Assembly (NCBI RefSeq): GCF_024710485.1
Contig: NZ_JANJUQ010000026.1
Location: 1 to 58,044 of the forward strand
Reading direction: 5' to 3'
From: Flavobacterium sp.
GTDB lineage: Bacteria; Bacteroidota; Bacteroidia; Flavobacteriales; Flavobacteriaceae
DNA: 58,044 nucleotides
Shown one piece after another: positions 1 to 8,516 of this stretch. The notes beneath the pieces are model-generated. The model had not been told where the DNA came from and did not search any database. It worked only from the letters and a program-made list of their open reading frames with translations. Made by a program: the position numbers and the translations under genes. Positions within the stretch are counted from its first letter, which is position 1. Every line of letters starts with the position of its first letter.

Positions 1-1260
1 ATTGCACAAGGCAAAATTTGGAAAGGAGAGCTCAAGAATCGTGCTAAAGACGGATCCGTGTATTGGGTAGATACCACTATTGTTCCATTTCTAAATAGCG
101 ATGGCAAGCCATACCAGTATGTATCCATTCGCTATGATATAACCGAACGAAAAATTGCAGAAGAGCAATTATTAAAAAAAATAAAAGAGATTTCCGATTA
201 TAAATATGCCTTAGACGAATCATCAATTGTAGCCATTACAGATCAAAAAGGAATCATCACGCATGTTAATGATAATTTTTGTAAAATTTCAAAATACAGT
301 CGTGAGGAATTATTGGGTAAAGACCATAAAATAATTAATGCTTCCTATCATCCTCCTGAATTCATCAAAGGATTATGGCAAACAATTGCGAAAGGACGTG
401 TTTGGAAAGGAGAATTAAAAAACAAAGCAAAAGACGGCACAGCCTATTGGGTTGATACCACTATAGTTCCTTTTTTAGATGAAAAAGGCAAGCCTTATCA
501 ATATGTAGCCATTCGATCTGATATCTCAGAGAGAAAAAAAGGAGAAGAAAAAATTGCTGAAATGCTTATAAATACAGAATATCAAAACAAACAATTGGTT
601 GACTTCTGTAACATAGTATCACACAATTTAAGAGCGCCATTAGTAAATATAGCCATGCTGCTCGATTATGTTGAATCTACTAATGAAGTGGATGAAAAAA
701 ATGAAGCACTACATAAAATCAAGCCCGTTATTAATCATCTCAACGGTCTATTGGATGAACTTGTTGAATCATTGCAGGTAAGACAAGATACTGAAATAGA
801 GTCGGTTGAAATAAATATTGATGAGATTTGCAAGAAAATATTAATCGGATTTGAAGGTCAAATCAAAATGTATAAAGCCAAAATCAAATGCGATTTTAGT
901 GAAGTTAACACTATTACTTATCCGCAAATCTATTTGGAGAGCATCTTGACTAATTTAATTAGTAATGCACTTAAATATAAGTCACCGGAAAGAAATGTTG
1001 TTGTTGATATTAAGACCACAAAAAGTGCAGATGGAATTATCCTTTCCATAACAGATAACGGATTGGGGATTGATATGAACAAACACAAACACAATATTTT
1101 TAAAATACGTAAAGTATTTCACAAGCATCCCGAAGCAAAAGGTTTTGGTTTGTTTATGACAAAAACGCAAGTTGAGGCCATGGGTGGTCGAATTTGGGTT
1201 GACAGCACTCCTGATAAAGGAAGTACATTTTATATACTTTTTAAATCCCAAATATCATGA
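1..1260 (+). CDS. PAS-domain sensor histidine kinase (5' end outside window)
   Basis: The reading frame is open from the first base, so the start lies upstream and the GTG at 58 is not a real start. Two PAS modules are visible: the end of one (to about base 170) and a complete one that repeats it 384 bases later (WKGELKN...YWVDTTIVPF in both). A dimerisation/phosphoacceptor helix follows with the H-box VSHNLRAPL, then a HATPase domain with N-box NLISNALKYKS, a DNGLGID G1 box and a GFGLFM G2 box. I see no membrane segment in the part present, so this part is cytoplasmic. It should autophosphorylate on the H-box histidine and pass phosphate to the receiver protein whose ATG overlaps its stop codon. 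The signal sensed is unknown. Confidence 0.93.
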   Translation: MAQGKIWKGELKNRAKDGSVYWVDTTIVPFLNSDGKPYQYVSIRYDITERKIAEEQLLKKIKEISDYKYALDESSIVAITDQKGIITHVNDNFCKISKYSREELLGKDHKIINASYHPPEFIKGLWQTIAKGRVWKGELKNKAKDGTAYWVDTTIVPFLDEKGKPYQYVAIRSDISERKKGEEKIAEMLINTEYQNKQLVDFCNIVSHNLRAPLVNIAMLLDYVESTNEVDEKNEALHKIKPVINHLNGLLDELVESLQVRQDTEIESVEINIDEICKKILIGFEGQIKMYKAKIKCDFSEVNTITYPQIYLESILTNLISNALKYKSPERNVVVDIKTTKSADGIILSITDNGLGIDMNKHKHNIFKIRKVFHKHPEAKGFGLFMTKTQVEAMGGRIWVDSTPDKGSTFYILFKSQIS

Positions 1261-1655
1261 GAAAAATCGAACTACTTGCCCTGGTTGACGATGACGACAC
1301 CTTTGTGTACATAACCAAAAAAATCATCGAGAAAACAAATTACGTCAAAGAAATAAGGGTCTTTGGCAACGGATTGGAAGCGTTGAATTATCTGAAAGAA
1401 AATCTAAATTCAGAATACCAATTACCTGAGGTGATTTTTTTGGATTTATCGATGCCTATTATGGATGGTTGGCAATTTTTAGATGAGTTCAGTCATTTAA
1501 AGAATAAAAGAAAGGATAAAATAATAATATATATTTGTTCCTCTTCTATTTCTCCTCATGATATCATAAAAGCAAAAAAGATGAGTTCGGTAAGTGACTT
1601 TATCATAAAACCGGTCACAAAAGATAAATTCTCGGAGATTGTTTTATCGCTTTAA
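1257..1655 (+). CDS. Single-domain response regulator (CheY/Rcp1-like receiver)
   Basis: The start codon overlaps the kinase stop (ATGA), which implies translational coupling and a cognate pair. The 132 residues form one receiver domain and nothing else: acidic pocket D11-D14, phosphoacceptor D63 in FLDLSMPIMDGW, a Ser in place of the usual Thr near 95-97 and the conserved K119 in IIKP. No output domain follows, so it probably acts by protein contact or as a phosphorelay intermediate, as Rcp1-type receivers beside PAS kinases do. A hairpin terminator follows, so the pair ends an operon. Target unknown. Confidence 0.93.
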   Translation: MRKIELLALVDDDDTFVYITKKIIEKTNYVKEIRVFGNGLEALNYLKENLNSEYQLPEVIFLDLSMPIMDGWQFLDEFSHLKNKRKDKIIIYICSSSISPHDIIKAKKMSSVSDFIIKPVTKDKFSEIVLSL

Positions 1656-1699
1656 TATAGAGATAATTATAAACAAAAACAATACGTTTTACCAATACA

Positions 1700-1734
1700 A
1701 ATACCGCTTGACAATACACAAGCGGTATTTTTTT
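1700..1734 (+). terminator. Rho-independent terminator after the two-component pair
   Basis: An 11-bp perfect stem (AATACCGCTTG paired with CAAGCGGTATT) is followed by a run of Ts. It lies 45 bases after the response regulator stop. Confidence 0.9.
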
Positions 1735-1779
1735 AAAAACTAATTAGTAATTTAGTGACTTTGTAAAATAGTAAAAAAT

Positions 1780-2304
1780 ATGAAAATTTTAGGAATTGGT
1801 TCAAGAATCAACCACGCACAGTATGGTAAAGGTGTGGTTACTAACGTATCTTCTAAGGACTATTGGGTAACTTTTATTGATGGTGGATTAGAAACTATAG
1901 CTATTGATAGCGAATTTGAAGTAATTGAAGCTGCCGAAAATGAAGTTGACACGGTTAGCTTTTATGATGTAGAACAAAGCTTATTATCCATACTAAAAAA
2001 ATGGAACGGATTAGGCGAACCGGTCGCCATTGCTGATAAATGGAAAGGCGGCAATCTGAAATTAGAGCCCGGACAACCCGGTTTGGCTGCTAAAGATGTT
2101 CCTATAGACACCTTCTTTCACAAAATTGTAATGTTGCGAGACCGCTTGCGCGTAATGGAACAAAAAATCAACGCCAGTAAATTGGAAGAAATTGAAAAAG
2201 TAGAATTGCAACAATACATCACCCGAATTTATGGCAGTTTAACCACTTTTAACGTATTATTCAAGTCACAAAGTGATTATTTTGTAGGCGAAAAATCTAA
2301 GTAA
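1780..2304 (+). CDS. Conserved hypothetical protein with tudor/SH3-like N-terminus
   Basis: 174 residues, no signal peptide or membrane segment. The N-terminal ~50 residues (GSRINHAQYGKGVVTNV, then DYWVTFIDGG) have the short beta-barrel pattern found in CarD/UvrD-tudor-like modules, where a GxxVxHxxYGxGxV motif is typical. The rest is helical, with charged stretches near 115-165. It stands alone between a terminator upstream and sodC 68 bases downstream. A near-consensus -7 box (TGACTTTG at 1756-1763) lies upstream. The function is not known to me; binding of RNA polymerase or nucleic acid would be a guess from the N-terminal fold only. Confidence 0.75.
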   Translation: MKILGIGSRINHAQYGKGVVTNVSSKDYWVTFIDGGLETIAIDSEFEVIEAAENEVDTVSFYDVEQSLLSILKKWNGLGEPVAIADKWKGGNLKLEPGQPGLAAKDVPIDTFFHKIVMLRDRLRVMEQKINASKLEEIEKVELQQYITRIYGSLTTFNVLFKSQSDYFVGEKSK

Positions 2305-2372
2305 ACTTTAATCAAAGTTTAGTGTAAAAACTAATCGTATTGTTTACTTTTATACATTAAATCTAGATAATT

Positions 2373-2900
2373 ATGAAAAAAACAGTATTGGGAATCTTTG
2401 CCATCGGATTGATTGTTTTTGGCTGTAAAAGTTCTACTGCGCCGGATAAAAGCAAAACATTAAACTTAAGTTTCGAATCTAAAAGTGGAAGCAACGTTAC
2501 CGGTTCGGCCGTATTTACCGAAAAAAATGGAGAAGTAACTTTCACCGCCAAACTTTCCGGTTTAAAGCCGGGAGTTCATGCCATTCACATTCATGAAAAA
2601 TCAGATTGCTCAGCACCTGATGCCACTTCTACCGGAGGCCATTGGAATCCTACGTTTAAAAAACACGGAAAATGGGGCGAAACTGAATACCATAAAGGTG
2701 ATATCGGTAATTTTACAGCCGATGCGGAAGGTAATGGAACCATTACTATGACAACCAACGAATGGTGTATTGGTTGTGGAGATGAAACCAAAGACATTTT
2801 AGGTAAAGGCTTAATTGTACACGACAAACCGGATGATTTTGTTACTCAACCTACCGGAAATGCCGGAGCAAGAGTGGCTTGTACTGCTTTAATCAAATAA
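2373..2900 (+). CDS. sodC: Cu/Zn superoxide dismutase, lipoprotein
   Basis: Converts superoxide to peroxide and oxygen outside the cytoplasm. A lipoprotein signal with lipobox IVFGC (Cys18) tethers it to a membrane. Family residues are all present: copper ligands H72 and H74 in HAIHIHE, bridging H90 in GGHWNP, zinc ligands H98, H107 and D110 (HKGDIGN), and H150 in IVHD. C79 and C170 match the conserved disulfide, and R167 the anion-guiding arginine. An extra CxxC (C132, C135) sits in the segment before H150. At 175 residues it has the normal bacterial length. The next gene starts 6 bases after its stop. Confidence 0.96.
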   Translation: MKKTVLGIFAIGLIVFGCKSSTAPDKSKTLNLSFESKSGSNVTGSAVFTEKNGEVTFTAKLSGLKPGVHAIHIHEKSDCSAPDATSTGGHWNPTFKKHGKWGETEYHKGDIGNFTADAEGNGTITMTTNEWCIGCGDETKDILGKGLIVHDKPDDFVTQPTGNAGARVACTALIK

Positions 2901-2906
2901 TTTTAT

Positions 2907-3482
2907 TTGGAAGAACAAGAATATCTATATTTCAAAAATGCACATGAATGGCGGAATTGGTTGCACAATAATCATCAATCCGCCACAAAGGTGTATTTGA
3001 TTTTTTACAGCGTTAGTTCAGGTATTGAAAGTATGCGCTGGGAAGAAGCTGTACAAGTTGCCATTTGTTACGGATGGATTGATTCCACAGTAAAAAAATT
3101 AGATGAAAATCGCCGTAGGCAAATGTTTACACCCAGAAAAGAAAAAAGTGTTTGGAGTAAACTCAACAAGAAGTACATCGAAAAGCTCATAGCTGAAAAT
3201 TTAATGCATGAAAGCGGGTTGCGCAAAATTGAAATCGCCAAGCAAAACGGCTCATGGGAATCTTTAGATCAGGTTGAAAATCACATACTACCGGAAGATT
3301 TATCGCTTGCTTTCGAGCAAAATCCCATGGCATTAAACAATTACAATAGCTTCAGTCCTTCATATCGAAAAAGCTATTTGTATTGGCTTAATCAAGCCAA
3401 AAAAACGGAAACCAGAGCCAAAAGAATAGCCGAAATCCTTTCACTTTGTGAGCAAAATATCAAATCGAGAAGTTCATTTTAA
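2907..3482 (+). CDS. YdeI/OmpD-associated family protein (COG4430)
   Basis: 191 residues with the family layout: an N-terminal block (YLYFKNAHEWRNWLHNNH, then AVQVAICYGWIDSTVK and RRRQMFTPRKEKSVWS) and a C-terminal OmdA-type helix block (NNYNSFSPSYRKSYLYW). Members are called bacteriocin-protection or OmpD-associated proteins, but the biochemical role is unsettled. The start is a TTG 6 bases after the sodC stop. No ATG is available in this frame before residue 38, and the TTG keeps the conserved N-terminus. It is probably cotranscribed with sodC. Soluble, no signal peptide. Confidence 0.85.
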   Translation: MEEQEYLYFKNAHEWRNWLHNNHQSATKVYLIFYSVSSGIESMRWEEAVQVAICYGWIDSTVKKLDENRRRQMFTPRKEKSVWSKLNKKYIEKLIAENLMHESGLRKIEIAKQNGSWESLDQVENHILPEDLSLAFEQNPMALNNYNSFSPSYRKSYLYWLNQAKKTETRAKRIAEILSLCEQNIKSRSSF

Positions 3483-3524
3483 ATTTGGTTACACAAACAT
3501 AACCCAGAACTCTCAAAAATAATT

Positions 3525-3532
3525 TAGCTTTG
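3525..3532 (+). promoter_or_regulatory. Bacteroidota -7 promoter element
   Basis: TAGCTTTG matches TAnnTTTG exactly and lies 22 bases before the start codon at 3555. No clear -33 TTG is visible. Confidence 0.65.
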
Positions 3533-3554
3533 TCCTGAAAATTGACCATGACAG

Positions 3555-4751
3555 ATGATTAACCCTTCAGTACCCGGTTGGATAGACAAGTTTTTTACGG
3601 AACAACATGAATCCCAACACTCGTTTCCGCAAAACGAAGAGGATTTTTATATCAGAACCCGAAATACAGGATTCATTTTTGGTCACATCGTAAGTTTTGA
3701 TAACACCCTATCTTTTGAAAACGAAGACAGACTTCCTCAGGAGATCACCAAAATAGGAATGCTGAACACGTTATTTCAAATGTACCGATTGGTAAAACAA
3801 GATAACGACAAAATCAATTTTGTCAACCAAGCTGTCGCTTTTTACAACACCATGATTCCGAAAGGATTTAATCCGTTGAAAAAGGTTATGGAATCTAGTT
3901 CAGTTTCCAGCAAACTGGAAAAAATTATCCACGACAGAGTGCAAACCAATGAGGATATTTTCAGCAAAAATTTTTCTCACGTCATAACAAATGCGCTATT
4001 GTTTATTGATGTGCTGGCTTTCAAACAATACCTTGAAAAAGGAAATGTTCCAGAAAAATACTCAACCATCATTGAAGATATAGTGATTAGTACTGTTTCT
4101 CTTTCGCTTAAATCAAAAACCGGCTTTTCACCACACGATGACCTATTGGCTAAGTTATTTGAGTCTTCCGTGCGCTATAATAAATTTGGCAATAACAAGA
4201 TTACAACTATTGATGATTTAGATTTAAGTTACCTGTCTAATACTCTTGAAAAATACTATGTTATAGATTTAGCCGGAATCAGTTTGTGGAGCGATGAAAA
4301 AGTAGAAAACGAAGAGCGCTACTTCCTATTCAAATTAGGTGAAATACTTCAAATTGAAGACAAGCACGTTTTAGAAAGTATCCATTTTATCAACACCTTT
4401 ATACTGAAATACAAAAGCGAAATACCGTATTTCAACTTTTCCAATCCGGTCAAACATTTTTACGATCAAACCACAGAAAGCGTTGCGGTTTTGATTAGCC
4501 GAAACAAATCGAGATTGCTCAAAGAAATTTCAGAGAGCAAAGAATTGATGCAACTTTTAGCGAAATCCACCCGCAAAGATTTGGACAAAGAAGAAAAGAA
4601 AAAAATCAAAAAACAGCTGTTGGATATTTGCAAAACCATTCCGTCACTAACTATTTTCTTGTTACCCGGCGGCGGTTTGCTGTTGCCTATTTTAATCAAG
4701 TTTATCCCAACAATGTTGCCGTCATCTTTCAATGAAAATATCGACAACTAG
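3555..4751 (+). CDS. LETM1-like domain protein
   Basis: 398 residues. The C-terminus carries the signature of LETM1-related proteins: a basic helix (KEEKKKIKKQLLDICKTIP) followed by FLLPGGGLLLPILIKFIP and a closing MLPSSF. The N-terminal 330 residues are largely helical and not recognisable to me. In mitochondria LETM1 is an inner-membrane ion exchanger; the bacterial proteins share only the C-terminal module and have no established function, so transport must not be assumed. Its start codon follows an exact TAnnTTTG promoter. Its TAG stop overlaps the stop of the convergent LysR gene inside a CTAG palindrome. Confidence 0.8.
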   Translation: MINPSVPGWIDKFFTEQHESQHSFPQNEEDFYIRTRNTGFIFGHIVSFDNTLSFENEDRLPQEITKIGMLNTLFQMYRLVKQDNDKINFVNQAVAFYNTMIPKGFNPLKKVMESSSVSSKLEKIIHDRVQTNEDIFSKNFSHVITNALLFIDVLAFKQYLEKGNVPEKYSTIIEDIVISTVSLSLKSKTGFSPHDDLLAKLFESSVRYNKFGNNKITTIDDLDLSYLSNTLEKYYVIDLAGISLWSDEKVENEERYFLFKLGEILQIEDKHVLESIHFINTFILKYKSEIPYFNFSNPVKHFYDQTTESVAVLISRNKSRLLKEISESKELMQLLAKSTRKDLDKEEKKKIKKQLLDICKTIPSLTIFLLPGGGLLLPILIKFIPTMLPSSFNENIDN

Positions 4752-5671
4752 TAACTGTCAATCCAAGAAAAAGAGTCTGATTTAATCTTGTCTTTATGGT
4801 CTTTAATATACTGCAAAAAAGCAGCGGCTACCGGACTCATAGCTTTTCCTTTCAACCAAATCAATCGCCAGTTAGTAATTAGCGGCAATCCCTGAGCCGG
4901 CAAAATCACTACATCGCCTTTTTCTAATTCGTTTTTTAATCCGATTAACGGCATTACAGAATAGCCTAAACCCGTGATTACGGCCTGTTTTATAGCTTCG
5001 TTGGAGGTCAGCTGCAACCTCATTCTCGGACTGATACCGTATTTTTTCAAATAATGCTCCATTGACGTTTTTGTGGCCGAACCGTCTTCTCTGAATATCA
5101 ACGGTACTTGGGTAAGAAACGAAGTGTCAGCAGGATCTACCTCATTTTTCGAATTCCTGTGCCCTACCAAAAAAAGCTTGTTTTCCATCAAGACTTCAGA
5201 TTCCAATGCTATATCGTCGGGTAAAATGGAAACCAAAGCAAAATCAACTTCATTATTCTTCAAACTTTTAATCACTTTTGTCTTATTATTAACATCCATC
5301 TCTAATTCGATTCCATTGTTGGTCTTCATAAAATCGGCCAAAAAATACGGAATCACATACTTGCCGGTAGAAACGACTGACAATTTCAATTTCCCCGAAA
5401 GAATTCCTTTATAAGCCATAGTTTTATAATTCACGGCATTAACTTCATCTATAATTTTTTGGGCGGCAACGGCAATCTCTTTCCCGAAATCAGTTACGTA
5501 AAGTTGTCGGCCGATAACTTCTGTGAGCGGAATATCAAACTGATCCTGAAAGTTTCTCAATTGAATTGAAACGGCCGGTTGCGTCAAAAACAACTCCTCC
5601 GCTGCTTTCGTAATACTCTTAGTTTGTGTAATCTTTAAAAAGATTTGGAGCTGATGCAAAGTAAAATTCAT
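4748..5671 (-). CDS. LysR-family transcriptional regulator
   Basis: 307 residues. The N-terminal winged helix-turn-helix (FLKITQTKSITKAAEELFLTQPAVS region) is typical LysR; residues ~90-295 form the periplasmic-binding-like effector domain. The effector domain resembles the CysB/CbbR branch more than the OxyR branch, and it has no paired redox cysteines. It is transcribed divergently from icd across 95 bases, so icd (and its downstream run, which ends in a bicarbonate permease) is the natural candidate target. A CbbR-like response to carbon status would suit that context, but this is inference. The inducer cannot be read from sequence. Confidence 0.92.
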   Translation of the reverse strand: MNFTLHQLQIFLKITQTKSITKAAEELFLTQPAVSIQLRNFQDQFDIPLTEVIGRQLYVTDFGKEIAVAAQKIIDEVNAVNYKTMAYKGILSGKLKLSVVSTGKYVIPYFLADFMKTNNGIELEMDVNNKTKVIKSLKNNEVDFALVSILPDDIALESEVLMENKLFLVGHRNSKNEVDPADTSFLTQVPLIFREDGSATKTSMEHYLKKYGISPRMRLQLTSNEAIKQAVITGLGYSVMPLIGLKNELEKGDVVILPAQGLPLITNWRLIWLKGKAMSPVAAAFLQYIKDHKDKIKSDSFSWIDSY

Positions 5672-5695
5672 AAAAATAGTTTATGTTTTTCATTA

Positions 5696-5703
5696 CAAAT
5701 ATA
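5696..5703 (-). promoter_or_regulatory. -7 promoter element of the LysR gene
   Basis: On the minus strand TATATTTG matches TAnnTTTG exactly and ends 25 bases before the LysR start codon. Confidence 0.65.
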
Positions 5704-5729
5704 AATAAAAATATATGAAATATAATTTT

Positions 5730-5737
5730 CAATTTTG
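5730..5737 (+). promoter_or_regulatory. -7 promoter element of icd
   Basis: CAATTTTG differs from TAnnTTTG at the first base only and lies 29 bases before the icd start. A TTTCAT/ATGAAA inverted pair upstream (5689-5694 and 5715-5720) is a weak candidate LysR site. Confidence 0.5.
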
Positions 5738-5766
5738 CCCTGTCAAACTTTAAAACAAAAAATCAC

Positions 5767-7203
5767 ATGACTAGAATTACTGTAGCCAAAGGAGATGGAA
5801 TAGGACCTGAAATTATGGATGCCACACTTGACATCATTAAAGCCGCAGGGGCACAACTTGAGATTGACGAAATTGAAGTAGGTGAAAAAGTATATCTATC
5901 AGGAAACACCTCCGGAATTGCAGCAGAATCTTGGGACATCATTCGCAGAAACAAAGTATTCTTAAAAGCTCCAATTACTACTCCGCAAGGTGGCGGTTAC
6001 AAAAGTTTAAATGTGACTACCCGAAAATTCTTAGGATTGTATTCCAATGTGAGACCTTGTATAAGTTTGCATCCGTTTGTGGAGACCAAACATCCGGAGA
6101 TGGATATCGTAATCATACGAGAAAATGAAGAAGATTTGTACGCCGGAATCGAACACCAACAAACCGACGAAGTGGTGCAATGTTTGAAACTCATCAGTCG
6201 TCCAGGTTGTGAGAAAATCATCCGCTACGCTTTTGAATATGCCAAAGTTTACGGCAGAAAAAAAGTAACCTGCTTTACCAAAGACAACATCATGAAACAA
6301 ACCGATGGCTTATTCCACCAAATATTTGATGAAATTGCCGCCGAGTATCCTGAAATTGAAAATGAACACTGGATTATTGATATCGGTGCCGCTAAAATGG
6401 CCGATACGCCGGAGGTTTTTGATGTAATTGTAACGTTGAACTTATATGGCGATGTGTTATCAGACGTAGCAGCTCAAATTGCCGGTTCGGTTGGGTTAGC
6501 GGGTTCTGCCAATATAGGTGAAGAATGTGCCATGTTCGAAGCTATTCACGGTTCGGCACCCAGAAGAGCAGGACAAAATGTAGCCAATCCTTCCGGTTTA
6601 TTGGAAGGCGCTGTAATGATGCTCAATCACATCGGGCAAACTGAAGTAGCCGAAAAAGTGCAAAACGCTTGGTTGAAAACTATAGAAGATGGTATTCACA
6701 CCTACGATATTTACAAAGAAGGCGTAAGCAAGCAAAAAGTAGGCACTAAAGAATTCGCTCAAGCCGTAATTGCCAACTTAGGGCAAAAACCGAAATTACT
6801 CAAAGAAGTTTCTTATGCCAAAGATGTAGTGCTAAATCTCCCTAAGTATGTTAAGAAACCATCGATGAATAAAGAACTGGTTGGTGTTGACTTATTCGTG
6901 CATTGGAACGGAACTAACCCTAATGAATTGGCTTCCAAACTACAAACCATTAATACCGAAAATAAACATTTAACTATGATTACCAATCGCGGTATAAAAG
7001 TTTGGCCGGATGGATTTAAAGAAACGTATTGCACTGACCACTGGCGTTGTCGATTTAAACCAACCAATGGTAAATTATTGTATCAAAATCAAATCATCAA
7101 TTTATTAGCCAAAGCACTCGACGCTAAAATTGATGTTATCAAAACTGAAAACCTCTACGAGTTTGATGGCAAAGCCGGATATTCTCTAGGACAAGGACAA
7201 TAA
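5767..7203 (+). CDS. icd: Isocitrate dehydrogenase (Thermus/Rickettsia-type)
   Basis: Oxidative decarboxylation of isocitrate to 2-oxoglutarate in the TCA cycle. 478 residues: an isopropylmalate/isocitrate dehydrogenase core (about 1-340) plus a ~130-residue C-terminal domain typical of the long Thermus/Rickettsia form. Visible motifs are GDGIGPEI, the substrate arginine in SNVRP, ENEEDLYAG, the catalytic lysine in CFTKDNIMK, the metal aspartates in NLYGDVLSD, and HGSAPRRAGQNVANP. Two arginines stand where NADP-dependent homologues have Lys-Tyr, so NADP preference is likely but unproven. It heads a tight run of six genes and is divergent from a LysR regulator. Confidence 0.95.
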   Translation: MTRITVAKGDGIGPEIMDATLDIIKAAGAQLEIDEIEVGEKVYLSGNTSGIAAESWDIIRRNKVFLKAPITTPQGGGYKSLNVTTRKFLGLYSNVRPCISLHPFVETKHPEMDIVIIRENEEDLYAGIEHQQTDEVVQCLKLISRPGCEKIIRYAFEYAKVYGRKKVTCFTKDNIMKQTDGLFHQIFDEIAAEYPEIENEHWIIDIGAAKMADTPEVFDVIVTLNLYGDVLSDVAAQIAGSVGLAGSANIGEECAMFEAIHGSAPRRAGQNVANPSGLLEGAVMMLNHIGQTEVAEKVQNAWLKTIEDGIHTYDIYKEGVSKQKVGTKEFAQAVIANLGQKPKLLKEVSYAKDVVLNLPKYVKKPSMNKELVGVDLFVHWNGTNPNELASKLQTINTENKHLTMITNRGIKVWPDGFKETYCTDHWRCRFKPTNGKLLYQNQIINLLAKALDAKIDVIKTENLYEFDGKAGYSLGQGQ

Positions 7204-7215
7204 ACCAATTCGGAC

Positions 7216-7392
7216 ATGAAGAATTTATTTAGTGTAAAATCAACCGAAAAACTCAAGCTTACTGTCTGCTTATTACTATTATCAAGTGGACTTTATATGA
7301 GCTTTAGCAATGATTCATTAATCAGCAATGCAATTTTAGGCATTGGAATTCTAGTTACCAATTACAATTTCAGCAAACTGTTAAATCAATAA
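7216..7392 (+). CDS. Small membrane protein, 58 residues
   Basis: A short open frame 12 bases after icd and 3 bases before the next gene. The protein has a charged N-terminus (MKNLFSVKSTEKLK), a hydrophobic helix at about 15-30 (TVCLLLLSSGLYMSF) and a second at about 36-50 (ISNAILGIGILVTNYN), so a two-pass membrane hairpin with both ends in the cytoplasm is likely. No homologue is recognised. Exact fit between neighbours and the membrane pattern support a real gene. Confidence 0.6.
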   Translation: MKNLFSVKSTEKLKLTVCLLLLSSGLYMSFSNDSLISNAILGIGILVTNYNFSKLLNQ

Positions 7393-7395
7393 AAA

Positions 7396-7677
7396 ATGGC
7401 AATCACACAAGAATACAAACTAATCGACGGAACATTTTCAACAGAAAATGCTGATCAAATTTTAACTGCGCTACTGAATTACAAAATAGATTATCACAGT
7501 AGAGAAGATTTCAGCAACCATATCCGTTTCAACAGGGATATCGAGCATTCCAAAAAACGTATTCAAGAGCTTACTCAAACGAAAAAAGCGGTTAAGGAAT
7601 TAATCGCCAACACTCAATCGGACAAATTTAATTTGGTTATAAATAGTACGATTACTGTAAGACTTGAAGAAGCCTAA
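7396..7677 (+). CDS. Conserved hypothetical protein, 93 residues
   Basis: A small soluble protein, alpha/beta at the N-terminus and helical in the middle (IEHSKKRIQELTQTKKAVKELIA), with no signal peptide or recognised domain. Its TAA stop shares a base with the ATG of the following DUF6671 gene (TAATG), so the two are translationally coupled. It sits third in the icd run. Function unknown. Confidence 0.75.
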   Translation: MAITQEYKLIDGTFSTENADQILTALLNYKIDYHSREDFSNHIRFNRDIEHSKKRIQELTQTKKAVKELIANTQSDKFNLVINSTITVRLEEA

Positions 7678-8513
7678 TGTTTGAAGGAAGAAATCTTCTC
7701 ATTGCTACCAAGCATCGGAAAGAAACAGTGATTGCTCCCTTGTTTAGTGACGCATTCGGGGTTCACTGTTTCACTTCTGATGTAATTGACACCGATAGTT
7801 TGGGTACATTTTCGGGAGAAATTGCCAGGAAAAAGAATATCATTGAAACACTACGCGACAAATGTGAACTCGCTGTAAAAGCAATCGGTGCCGATTTGGT
7901 GGTAGCCAGCGAAGGCTCTTTCGGAGCACATCCTTCTGTTTTTTTTGCACATGCCGATGACGAATGGATCATGCTGAAAGACTATGCCAATGACCTCGAA
8001 ATTATAGCTCGAGAAATCAGTACTGACACCAACTTTCAAGGAGAAGCCATTCCCAATAAAGCCGCTTTGAAAGTTTTTGCAGAAAAAGCAAAATTTCCTT
8101 CCCACGGCATTATTTTAAAACCCGCAGAAGACAATTACAGTAAAGTGATTAAAGGTTGTCAAAATTGGGACGAATTATCTCTGCATTTCGAAAGATTGAA
8201 AAACAATTTTGGTACCGCTTATGCCGAAACCGACATGAGAGCTATGCACAACCCTACTCGAATGAAAGTAATTGCAGCAGTAACCCAAAAGCTGATTGCT
8301 AAAATTAAAAGTACTTGTCCTTCTTGCGCCTATCCCGGATTTGATGTTACTGAGGTTAAAGCGGGCTTACCTTGTGAAAACTGCTCCTTTCCTACCCGAT
8401 CTACGTTAAGTCATATTTACCAGTGCAAAAACTGTGCGCATACAGAAGAAAAACTATATCCACGCCATTTGCAATATGAAGATCCTATGTATTGCGATAA
8501 CTGTAACCCATAA
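7677..8513 (+). CDS. DUF6671-family protein with zinc-ribbon C-terminus
   Basis: 278 residues in two parts. Residues 1-205 form an alpha/beta domain (GRNLLIATKHRKE, then ADLVVASEGSFGAHPS). The last 70 residues carry four cysteine pairs (CPSC, CENC, CKNC, CDNC) that would bind two zinc ions as tandem ribbons. I assign it to DUF6671 from memory of this layout. The biochemical function is unknown. Translation is coupled to the 93-residue gene before it, and sua5/tsaC follows after 3 bases, so a role near nucleic acid or nucleotide chemistry is possible but speculative. Confidence 0.75.
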   Translation: MFEGRNLLIATKHRKETVIAPLFSDAFGVHCFTSDVIDTDSLGTFSGEIARKKNIIETLRDKCELAVKAIGADLVVASEGSFGAHPSVFFAHADDEWIMLKDYANDLEIIAREISTDTNFQGEAIPNKAALKVFAEKAKFPSHGIILKPAEDNYSKVIKGCQNWDELSLHFERLKNNFGTAYAETDMRAMHNPTRMKVIAAVTQKLIAKIKSTCPSCAYPGFDVTEVKAGLPCENCSFPTRSTLSHIYQCKNCAHTEEKLYPRHLQYEDPMYCDNCNP

Positions 8514-8516
8514 CAC

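Noticed and set aside
58..60. GTG as the start codon of the histidine kinase
   Set aside because: The frame is open to base 1 and a PAS domain is cut at the edge; the gene starts outside the window.
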